A DNA stretch of 64,000 nucleotides, from the NCBI GenBank assembly GCA_030789695.1, contig CM061140.1, positions 171,330,319 through 171,394,318 on the forward strand. Direction: 5' to 3'. This DNA is from Scilla litardierei (lineage: Eukaryota > Streptophyta > Magnoliopsida > Asparagales > Asparagaceae). Below, piece after piece: positions 1-8,554 of this stretch. The translations under genes and the position numbers were made by a program. The notes below the pieces were generated by a model, which was not told the DNA's origin, searched no databases, and was given only the letters and a program-made list of their open reading frames with translations. How positions within the stretch are numbered: position 1 is the stretch's first letter; every line of letters starts with the position of its first letter.

Positions 1-319
1 CCCGTCTCTTCGACTCATGGGGCACACCGTCTCACCGTCTCTTCGGCCGAAGGCACCAGCTAAATTTTTTACGCTAATTTGTTGTTCCGCGCCTAAAGCG
101 CCCGCGTCGATTTTTTTACGCTAATTTGTTGTTCCGTGTCGAATGCGCCCGCACCGAATTTGTTGTTTCTCACCGAAGACGTCCGTGCCGCTAAATATTT
201 TTATGCTAATTTGTTGTTCCGCGTAATTCTGGGTATGGAAATAATTTTTTGGGAAATAAAGATTTCACGGGGGAAAATCTTAAATGAACCCGTGCCCCGC
301 GGGCACGGGTTATGACTAG
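1..319 (+). mobile_element. Probable Helitron 3' terminus (5' end outside window)
   Basis: Seen: positions 287-311 form a perfect hairpin with 11-bp arms (AACCCGTGCCC, 3-nt loop, GGGCACGGGTT). Four bases later comes CTAG (316-319), followed by T (320). A GC-rich hairpin just before CTRR, inserted ahead of T, is the classical Helitron 3' end. The hairpin-to-CTAG spacing is shorter than usual. Positions 61-231 hold three imperfect copies of a unit ending in CTAATTTGTTGTTCCG, separated by GC-rich spacers. No coding sequence is visible. By position it lies in the first intron of the minus-strand MYB gene, so the intron probably carries the whole insertion. Alternative: an isolated hairpin from another repeat. 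Confidence 0.5.
61..231. repeat. Imperfect tandem repeat inside the Helitron-like end
   Basis: The string CTAATTTGTTGTTCCG preceded by a T-run and ACG or ATG occurs three times (about 66-98, 111-137, 196-221), with a shortened fourth at about 157-169. GC-rich spacers rich in GCGCCCGC separate them. Confidence 0.7.
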
Positions 320-1266
320 TATAAAATATACCCACAAGGTCAAATATACCTCATTGCCACATTCTTCATGACATAATCTCTCAGCAAAAACCATTTCCTT
401 TTGCAGTTTGATGCTTACAGTTTCTTATGTTTCTTTGTTGTGATGACCTTCTTTCTGGCCTCGTATAACAGGAAAAAATGTTTAACATAACAAAATCATT
501 GCAAATCCTTCCTTTCCTTTAGAATGGGTCAACTAAATTTTAGCAATTAGCCAACTGGAAGACCAGGCTACCATACCAGCAGAATCTCAAGCTATACATA
601 AATAATTACAGAATGAAACTTTCAGCTCCCAAGTGTTCTTGATAGAAACCAAAACTGGATATTTTTCAGCTCATGCTTATGACCAAAATTCAAGCACATG
701 AATATGGAACTTCTACAACTGAAAAAGTACTCTACTTAGAAAATTTTCGACATAGAATTCCTCAACAAATTGCAACAATTGCACAGAAGTCTCACCGTTA
801 ACTTCTCTAACAAAAATTGAACTTAGCTATCCATCAATCTCAATACCAAACCCCTTAGCTATCCATCAATCTCAATACCAAAATCCTTAAATTATGAGCT
901 TAGCTATCCATCAATCTCAATACCAAATTATGAGCTTATGTATCAATCAATCTCTAAACAAAAATTGACCTTAGAAATCTATCAAGCTCAATACCAAAGC
1001 CCTTAAATTATGAAATCTCAACCCCCAAAAAAGCGCAATTCTTCGTGCCTAAAGCTGAAGCCTAAAATGACAGCTCAGTCAAAGGCTAAAACCCCCAAGT
1101 TTCAAGTTCTCGCGATGCTAGCTCAGAAATCTCGTCCATAGCTTAATCAATACAGTCCGCTCAATCCCGCAAACCACACAAAGATCCTAATTTTCTCAAA
1201 CAATCCCCAAATCCAAGCTACAAACAAATACATAACTCGATTAAAAGTAAACAAAAGATTACTCAC
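320..1266 (-). other. First intron (partial) of the REVEILLE-like gene
   Basis: The intron starts on the minus strand with GTGAGT (1266-1261), directly after the exon. The sequence to 320 is AT-rich and without coding potential. I looked for the expected second exon (rest of the MYB repeat with the SHAQKYF signature) and did not find it, so it lies left of the window beyond the Helitron-like insertion. Confidence 0.7.
824..1012. repeat. Intronic imperfect tandem repeat (about 40-60 bp units)
   Basis: The phrase TTAGCTATCCATCAATCTCA followed by ATACCAAA is repeated three times (about 824, 856, 900). Two more diverged copies follow at about 937 and 976, some ending in CCTTAAATTATGA. It looks like local duplication in the intron. 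Confidence 0.75.
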
Positions 1267-1520
1267 AGCTGGAGCGCTTCGAGAAACTTGTCGTGCTCCT
1301 GCTCGGTCCAGCTCTCCCTCGACTTCGTGATTGTATAAGGCTTCCGGATCTTCTTGCTCGGATCCTCCGACGGTGACGCCGCCGCCGCCGTGGCGGTCAA
1401 CGATCCCATAATTCCCGGCAACGCCATCGCCTGATGCTGATTCTGGTCAACGACGTATCCCGCGCTCGCTGTCCCACCTCCGCTGCCTCCTGCTCCTCCT
1501 CCGCCGCCGTCGCTCACCAT
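1267..1520 (-). CDS. RVE6-like: REVEILLE-type MYB transcription factor, exon 1 (partial gene)
   Basis: The exon encodes a Gly/Ala-rich N-terminus, then [18 protein letters not shown] and the first half of the single MYB/SANT repeat, ending at EALQL. That is where RVE6/RVE8/LCL genes carry an intron. The reading frame stops being meaningful exactly at a donor, CT|GTGAGT (1266-1261), in phase 2. The rest of the MYB repeat, the SHAQKYF motif and the C-terminal LCL domain are off the window to the left. Proteins of this subclade are nuclear regulators that bind evening-element promoters in the circadian clock (family knowledge). The ATG at 1520 has G at +4. The N-terminal layout (MVS, GY.VD, ALPGI, SSEDPSKK-like) fits the RVE6/RVE3/RVE5 side better than LHY/CCA1. 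The exact orthologue is not resolvable from one exon. Confidence 0.85.
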
Positions 1521-2017
1521 AAAGATCCCGCCTTCTTCTCGGTTTCTTCAAACCTAGGTTCTCTCTGCTCGATTTACAATTTTTTTTCTTATTTTTTTCT
1601 GTTTTTCGTTTCTTTGTTTTTGGTTGGTTCCCGGCCCGTCGGCAGAGGTCTGGGCGCAGGCTTTAGAGAAGAGCAACAGTGTGTCGCTGAGTTGTGTGGA
1701 CTAAAATTGCACCCGACCCGTTTGGGCTCCGGCCCGAATGTATATACACCGCACAAATCGCTGACACCACAGCGCTGGGAGTTGAACTAAAATAATTAAA
1801 ATAATGGGATGGGGTCTTTGGCGATCGACAAGTGGACATTAACGTTCGTGCCTCTAGGCTCGTCCGCCTGCCTTTAGTTTTTTAGTTGCGGGTCGAACAA
1901 TTTTTCGTTTGTTGAAGTCGTTGTGATACATTCTTGGTTGTGTCTGAATCTAAAAGAGAAGCGGAAACTAATTTTTGTAGTAGGCGGGGATTATGGTTCT
2001 TTTCCTTATTTGGAAAT
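1521..2017 (-). promoter_or_regulatory. 5' UTR and promoter of the REVEILLE-like gene
   Basis: Upstream of the ATG the minus strand is A/G-rich (1521-1640), as in many plant 5' UTRs. A TATATA on the minus strand at about 1741-1746, next to GGCCC/TGGGC site-II-like words (1722-1736), is the best core-promoter candidate, about 220 bp from the ATG. No evening element is obvious. The transcription start is inferred, not seen. Confidence 0.35.
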
Positions 2018-2020
2018 TTA

Positions 2021-3209
2021 GGGCATGTTCTTTTAGGGCCTGTTTCTTTGCCGAATTCTGTGGTTGCTTCGGCTCGATAAAGTGCAATTCTGCACTGTAG
2101 ATGGTCAATTCCTTTACTGTTTGTATGAATCCTTGGGTGCTTTCCTCCTTCCTGTTTCTTTGAGCAGCTGCAAAGATCGGCTGCTTTGCTCCCTTCTCTC
2201 TCCTACGTGGAGGCAACCAAGCAGCCTCTAAAATCTCCCCAATTTGCGGGGATTACGCGGAGCAACCCATGGAAAGTTGGGGCCCACTCATCCTAGCCAA
2301 TCACGAGATGCCATCTTTAATTTTTATATTAAAATATAATAGTTTATTAATATTTAACCTACTTCCTATTTTTCTCATCCAACTTTTCCATCCATACTAT
2401 AACTAAAAGAAACACACTACTTTACTATGGACCCACAAACAAAACTCCAACCCATTTTCCAACCCCAAAGCAACCAAAAGAAACACACTACTCTTCTTCT
2501 CTCTCCTCGGGATTCCTACATGGATTTACTATTGCAAACAGTAAATCCCAAAACAAAACAACCCAAAGAAACAGGCCCTTATAGGAAAGTATAATCGGGA
2601 AAGTTGAGAAAGTGTGGAATCCGATGAGAGAGAAATTGATGTGTAGTGTGTTCTTTTGTAGGAAAGTGGGGTTAGATTGTGGAGTTGAAAAGTTGAGGTG
2701 GGTCCCACTCCGTGTAGTGTGTTCTTTTGGTTAAAGAAAGTTGTATGTTGGAAAGTGGTGTGGGTCCCACTCAAATTTAATTTGTGATATTTAACCCTAA
2801 CTAAATAGGTAAAACTAAACTAATTAATTAATATGCAAACTAATTAAAATTTAAAATAATTAATCTTATGCAAAATATGTAATCTGTTGTGCATATAGGG
2901 AATAGCCCACGTGCTGCTGCAAACGCATAGGAAAAAAAGAACAAAAACAAAAAACTATGCTCTCATTGGTTGGAGAAGAGAGCTGATGTCAGAATTTTGT
3001 AAGAAAGTTTTGTAATCCAAGCTTTTTCTTCCGATTTCAAAGCCTCCCTGAGAATCCCATTTCCTCTTCCACGTCAGCGTTTCTTCCCCTACATTCCGAG
3101 CTGCCAAAAGAACAGCCCACAAGAAACCGAAGGCCGATTCTCATCAACAGTGTAGGAATAGTGCCGAAAGCTGGATTCCTCTCCAGCTTTCGGCCAAAAG
3201 AACGGGCCC
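2021..3209. mobile_element. Tourist-like (PIF/Harbinger) MITE, outer copy
   Basis: The left end reads GGGCATGTTCTTTT and the right end, reverse-complemented, GGGCCCGTTCTTTTGG. Both are flanked by TTA (2018-2020 and 3210-3212), the 3-bp duplication typical of PIF/Harbinger elements. Inside are sub-repeats such as GTTCTTTTGTAGGAAAG (about 2650-2670). There is no transposase, so it is non-autonomous. It is interrupted 15 bp from its left end by a second MITE. It lies just upstream of the REVEILLE-like promoter. Confidence 0.7.
2036..2578. mobile_element. Tourist-like MITE nested in the terminus of another
   Basis: Terminal inverted repeats GGGCCTGTTTCTTTG (2036-2050) and its complement (2564-2578) are perfect over 15 bp and flanked by TTA (2033-2035 and 2579-2581). 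It is 543 bp with no coding capacity. It inserted in the left TIR of the 2021-3209 element, so the outer one is older. Confidence 0.85.
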
Positions 3210-3212
3210 TTA

Positions 3213-3798
3213 AGCTTCTTGGATGGATGTGTGTTAAATTTAATTACCATGCCACATGAGCTTGGCCTGGGTGGGCACATCACGTGATTTCCTTGGGAGA
3301 TGAGATGGCTTTGCATCAGTGGCAGACGCACGTATCTCCCCATTTTTGTCGGTTTGCAAATTTTATCCGAGATGAGCCGGAATGTATAAGTTTGCTGTCA
3401 CGAAAAGCTCCCACGTGAAGTTTTAACATGCATGCAACCAACCAATCAAAACCAATCAATACAACAGCCAACCAAAACTCATCAATACATGCTCAAATCC
3501 ACAAATAAGTCTACATCATTGTCCTAGATCAAAATCTATTCACTACACATATAGCAACACAGAGATAAACGATAAGAATAACGAGAAATCATAGAAAAGC
3601 TATAATAAAATAGGAGAACAACAAAATGCTTAGCCTCCCAAATGTTGGATTCACAAGATTCGCATTACAAGCACATCCGCGAAGGGAAAACCAAGCCAAA
3701 AACATTATCTAATCTATCATACTCCTAAATGTAAGAAAAACAATGGAAAAAAGGGAACGAGGGCAAAGGTCCATTCTCCTTTGCTGGCGGTGCCCCAT
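3213..3798. other. Intergenic DNA, nothing recognised
   Basis: AT-rich sequence with no open frame of note. It may include the flank of the LTR fragment that follows, but no boundary is visible. Confidence 0.4.
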
Positions 3799-4440
3799 GG
3801 GCTTAAATACTAGCCCAGAACCCTATTGGGTTCGCTCCAGATTCGACCCGAAACGGCTGTGTGGGGAAAACGACGCGATCGCGTCGTTTGAGCCAAGTTA
3901 CGCATGCTGTGAGCTTTAGGAATCCTTGTATGACACTGGCGTTTGGAATTTCCAAACGGCCGCGTCGCCGTTTGCTTGCTGCCGCTGATGTGCTGGCCTT
4001 CGCTTGGAATGTGGACGACACGGTCGTGTGAGAACTTCCCACGACCGTGTCGTGGAGATTTCTCCTCTTAGCAAAACAAACCACGCGGTCGTGTGGGGCT
4101 TCGTTGGGCTTCAATGAGCTCCAGGCCGTGTCTTATCACACGGCCGTGTGAGATGCTACAGGTCACCAAACTGCCTCTATTTCCTTGAGTTGAATCATAT
4201 TGCGTCGCTAATCACTCCAAGAGCCAAAATTCTCACTTTTTTTACTCCAAAAATCCATGAATTCACCTGAAACACACTAGAGAGACCCCAAGACATAAAA
4301 GGAACAAAAAGAGGGGAAACGGCGTGGAAAATGTGGTGAAGTGGCGTGAAACGCATGGAGAAAGTGCGTGAAAAGCATGACCTAGAACATCTAAACCAAA
4401 ACTCTCAGAAAAAGTGACGAAACTCATATGTATTTTATGA
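3799..4440 (-). mobile_element. LTR fragment of an unidentified retrotransposon, U3 palindrome type
   Basis: Read on the minus strand, this region has palindromic words (CACACGGCCGTGTG at 4137-4150, a CACGACCGTGTCGTG-like word at 4040-4055, CACACGACCGTGTCG near 4016-4030, GACGCGATCGCGTC near 3870-3885). A TATA-like GTATTTAAGC follows (3810-3801). The order array then TATA matches the Athila LTRs in this window, but the motif differs. No partner LTR, primer site or target duplication was found, so it is a fragment or solo relic. Its limits are approximate. Confidence 0.45.
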
Positions 4441-4806
4441 ACCATTATCAATATTTAAGAGTGTGAGATTTAGAAATCACATTATATCACCCCAATTTGT
4501 TAGTCAATGATGTTTGGCACATTATTTCGGCTATGCTCCCGCCTTGGTTTTCATTTAGTGCTTTAGAGATTCCATCACAAATATCATAGGAGCGGCCCAC
4601 TCTTACACTCACATATGTGACTTTATCAAGCGTATATTGCCATCATAATACACCACTCAAATATGAGGTATGGATGTCATTAAGAGTTAAACTCATCATT
4701 TTTTAAATTTAGCTGTTAAGTTCAATCTTGATTCTAGAAATGGACTTTTAAATTGGTGATAGTACTCTTCAGTTAATAACAAGTTGTTATTACATGTGTG
4801 TATACA

Positions 4807-4840
<34 letters not shown>

Positions 4841-5123
4841 ACTATTTTATGGGGTCCACCCAATCGCAAAGGTTGGGTTACTGATGAGTGTTTAGTCTAA
4901 ATTTCACTAGATTTGAGGCTTTATATCTCATCGTCTCAGGAAATTTTTTTGGCTTTTGTAATATGTGGGAAATTGTTGGAATTAGATGTATTTCAAAAGT
5001 CTCTCGTTGTGAATTTGATATTTAAATTTTGAATTCAATTTTTGAATTAATTTTTAAATTCATTTTCAGTTACAATTTCTTAAAGATGAGAAGAATAAAA
5101 ACTAAAAAAGCTTTTATTATTTG
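4441..5123. other. AT-rich intergenic DNA
   Basis: No coding sequence is visible. It contains the (ATAC)n microsatellite, and short runs such as TTTTTAAATTC near 5040-5065. It is the left flank of the Ale-type copia insertion. Confidence 0.4.
4801..4846. repeat. (ATAC)n microsatellite
   Basis: About nine to ten uninterrupted ATAC units with TATATA at the right end. Confidence 0.95.
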
Positions 5124-5128
5124 AGGTA

Positions 5129-5304
5129 TGTTGAGATAGATTGAAAGAAGTGTAAACAATCTCTTATTAGGAGTAGCCATGGCTCTCAATATATTGACTT
5201 TATAATGGGATTTGGAGTCCAATGGACTCCCCCACTAAGTTAGTGGGGAGTAATGGGTAGATGATGAGGGGAGGGAGGCCAAAAGCCTCCCTCAACTCAC
5301 AACA
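5129..5304 (-). repeat. 3' LTR of the Ale-type copia element
   Basis: It is 176 bp with TG...CA ends. It carries an inverted repeat around GGGAGGCCAAAAGCCTCCC (hairpin-like) near its plus-strand right end. It lacks an 11-bp insertion around the word CATAAGCCATGG that is present in the partner LTR. Confidence 0.85.
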
Positions 5305-6061
5305 ATCCACCCCATCTCTTCATTACCTTGGGTTAAGCATATGAATACTTCAGAATTCAGTATGCTAATGGGGTGGATACTTCTGGATCCAGAGCCACTG
5401 TGGTTGCCTCATTAAAACCTTAGCTGTGGAAAACCTAGTGAAAAAAACCAGCAGCTTAAGGGAAAAGAGTACAACTATTGAGGGACTCCCTCTGATCTGT
5501 ACAAGCTTCAGACTTGCAGATCTCCTATGTATCCATACAATCATCTCCTATTCGTCTATACATCCATCATATTTTGAAAGAAAATACAATCATCACTCAT
5601 CTATACAAGTTTTACTCATCTAGCGGCTATTGGAAAATTGAGGTGCTCTGGAGTGGAATGCTCTTCGAAGTCGGTAGATGACTCCACTAAAGTATTCTTT
5701 GAATCAGTCTTCAGTGTGTCTGCAAGATACTGCTGGACCTGGCTGAGCGTTTTCAATACTTGCTTCTTGGATGATGAGCTTCTAAGAAGATGTAGACATT
5801 GGAGGATGATATGTAGATATTCGGGAGGTGGCCGGCCTTTTGTGTTTTAGTCGTCGCGATGATCTTTAAACCTGCATATGCGATATATATTCCTTGACCC
5901 TTGGAAGTTGCGCAGAAGCAGCTTATCCTTGGTCTAGTGTTGCTCTCCAGGGCAACACTGTATCTGGTTAACAACTTTACTGGAGACGTTCTATCAAAGA
6001 TACGTGTTGTTGGCCAGATAAAGAAGTGTAACAAGTACACTACAGCTAGGCTCTTCGGGAC
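5305..6061 (-). pseudogene. Decayed RT C-terminus/RNase H and 3' UTR of the Ale-type copia
   Basis: Minus-strand translation of about 6040-5753 preserves, with substitutions, the copia stretch around the RPDI...LLARYS motif and the start of RNase H. Frameshifts and stops break it. Further left, 5500-5400 gives the well-conserved 3'-UTR phrases of this lineage (ACTCTTTT...GGTTTT...AAGGTTTTAATGAGGCA). A G-rich stretch next to the LTR (complement of 5308-5322) is the polypurine tract. The RT is continued at 31936 and rightwards. Confidence 0.7.
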
Positions 6062-8554
6062 TGTAACGACTGGTTTTTGTCTATGTATTGTCTATTATGT
6101 ATATATTATGATTGTTCTCTTCCTTGTGTGTTTTTCCCCTGTTGGACGTTTTCTTTCAGTTCCTTCCGATCTTCTACCTTCCGTTGCATATCATGATGGG
6201 CTTGGAGTAAGTATTTTTACGATGAGCTTCATAGCATCCATATCTTAGAGCTAGGTTGATCTTAGAAGCTATAGAAATCTTCCCGAAGCTTCGCGCTTCA
6301 ATTCGAGACTTTTCGTGCATCTTAGTTGGTTCAAGAAGGGGAACCAACCGACTAGATTGCAATCTAGTCGGTCGGCAACTCTTCAAGAACCGACTAGTTC
6401 ATCTTGATTATTTTAGCTGAGTTACTGTTTACACTTAGTTGGTCTAAGCACATCCATCGACCGACTAGTTGTGAAACTAGTCGGTTAGCACTTCTTCTCT
6501 GGCCGACTAATTCTGAGTTCTTTCTGACGGCCGAGTTACTGTTTACAGTTAGTCGGTCAAAGAACGACTATCGATCGACTAGTTGTGAAACTAGTCGGTT
6601 AGAGTTTCTTCTCAGACCGACTAACTCTCAGTACTTATTGTCTATCATATTCAACCCTTAGTCGGTCAATGAATATTCACCGACCGACTAGTTCCCAAAC
6701 TAGTCGGTTGACGAGCCTTCACAGACCGACTAAATCTGTCCATCCCGTGTTGACCCTGTTCACTGTTTGCCTTTTAGTCGGTCTCAGTTGGACGACCGAC
6801 CGACTAGTTCCCAAACTAGTCGGTCGACCACTCTTCACTGACCGACTAATTTGCCCAGAAACCCTAGGTTAAGTTGCAGCCGTCGCTTATTGTTTCCATT
6901 TAAACTCTATATTCCTCTCACTTCTTTTCTCACTTTTCTTAGCCGACTTTCTTCCCCAATTATCCCCCGTCTTTCTCTTGCCGTTCCTCCTCCTCCCGTG
7001 CTCCCTCTCACCCCCATTGCACCGGCAACCACCCCCCGCAAGCCACCGACCGACCCCTAAAACCCCCCAAATTCTCTTTTGCTCCAGTTTTTCCCCTTCA
7101 TTCTCCCATCTCCAGATACATTATATACCAGCCGCCAGGAGATCTCTTCAGCCGCAACTTCTTTCCGGATCGCTATTCCACTGCCGTACTAGCTCAGATC
7201 TGACGACGGCAACCCGGAGATCGCTGAGATCCTCTTCTACATGTAGTTTTCATTGTTGCCATTGATCGTGGATTCTTCTTCTGCATTTACGCGAACCCAT
7301 TTCCCCGTAGAGTAGTGATTTTGAGACGAACTCTTGTCGATCAACAACCTCGGTACCAGGCAAGTGAAACTTGTCAACCTTGTTTTAGGCCATGCTTTAG
7401 GCCATTTCCTTGCTCTTAGCGTAAAAGAGACTAGACCGTGAAATGATAGCGGTCTAGGCGCAATTTCAAGTTCTTGCTTGACAACGAAGCTAGAATTGCC
7501 TTGTCATGTCATGCCATGCATTTGCCTGTCACGTTACTTTCTTTAACGGTACGCATTTTAATTGAATATTTGCCATGCATTTGCATTCTTACATGCCATT
7601 TGATTTGTATGTTGCATCGTAGTACACACTACAAAATCTTTGTACAATCCGTGTTTCCGTGTTTCCGGCTAGGCACTTGCTATGCGAGCATAACCCTACG
7701 TCATACTTGTTAAAACACTTCCTGGCTCGTGATCCAGAAGCGAGCATTCCGTGTTCGGGGGTAAGGCCCTGGCTCGATACACGTGGAGGGGTAGGGATAA
7801 ATGGTCACTTGAGCGTAAGAATTGGCCCGATCAGCCACTCTAGCCAAAGGGCGGAATCTCTGTGCACGACGTGCTTACTAGACTTGTCTTTGTACTTGTA
7901 CTTGTTCATGTAAAAACTTGACATCCATGCCATGTTTCAAATGCCATGCTAGTACCTTACGTTACCTTACCTTACTTGTCGCACTCATGTTATAACTGCC
8001 ACGTCATTGCATCATGCTAGAATTGCTAGGTTGTTTACCTGTACTTTCAGTTTCCTTGCACAAGTCTCTTGTAGACTTGCTGACATGTGCCCCTTGCTCT
8101 TTTGGTGTCATATGTTAGACCCTGAGCCAGAGACCGTAGCTGAGTATGTGGTGTTTGCTGACGCTGAGTCTGAGTCCTTGTCTGCCCAGGAGGAGTTTTG
8201 CGGACACCGGTGACCTTTCTTAGTGACCTGGTTGAGCTTCTTTTGTTTTAGGATTTATGTTAGTTGTCGGTGCGTGGCACCTTTACTTTGTATGTTGTAC
8301 TTTTGTTGGCCATGCTGGGGCCTTGTAGATTCTTTTCTTTTAGCCTGGTGGCTTTTTCTGTGATGTTGGAACTTATTTATGGATATTCTGAGATTTGTTT
8401 TTGTCTCATTTCCCATTATTATTATCCTTGTTTCGTATCGCATTGCAAGGACCTGCCATTTAAAGATAATTGACGCTTATCGGACTTGCAGCTTTAAGTC
8501 TGAGCAGACCTACTCACGTCTCGCCTCCATATTTTTGGGAAGCGGGGCGTGACA
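6062..8554 (+). repeat. Left LTR (2493 bp) of the long-LTR element
   Basis: Complete LTR, TG...CA. The region 6190-6860 is the U3 block shared with the Sirevirus LTR. Around 6905 CTATATT is a possible TATA site. The region 6880-7200 is C-rich like a plant 5' UTR. From 7460 the sequence is rich in CATGCCATGCATTTGC-type words. The right-hand copy differs by many substitutions and small indels, more than the Athila pair inside it. Confidence 0.85.
6334..6853 (+). promoter_or_regulatory. Array of inverted CCGACTAG / CTAGTCGG motifs in U3
   Basis: More than a dozen words of the form CCGACTA or TAGTCGG alternate in head-to-head pairs, for example ACCGACTAGTTC and AACTAGTCGGTTG a few bases apart (6680-6710). 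Each pair can fold as a hairpin or present two inverted binding sites. The same array is in the right LTR at 12443-12952. The position upstream of the likely TATA suggests an enhancer or silencer role (inference). Confidence 0.8.

Noticed and set aside
1434..1790. 118-codon plus-strand frame over the REVEILLE exon
   Set aside because: Shadow of the minus-strand exon and its promoter; low-complexity translation.
6334..6853. Repeats with spacers that look like a CRISPR array
   Set aside because: Spacing is irregular, the motif occurs in both orientations, and it lies in a plant LTR.
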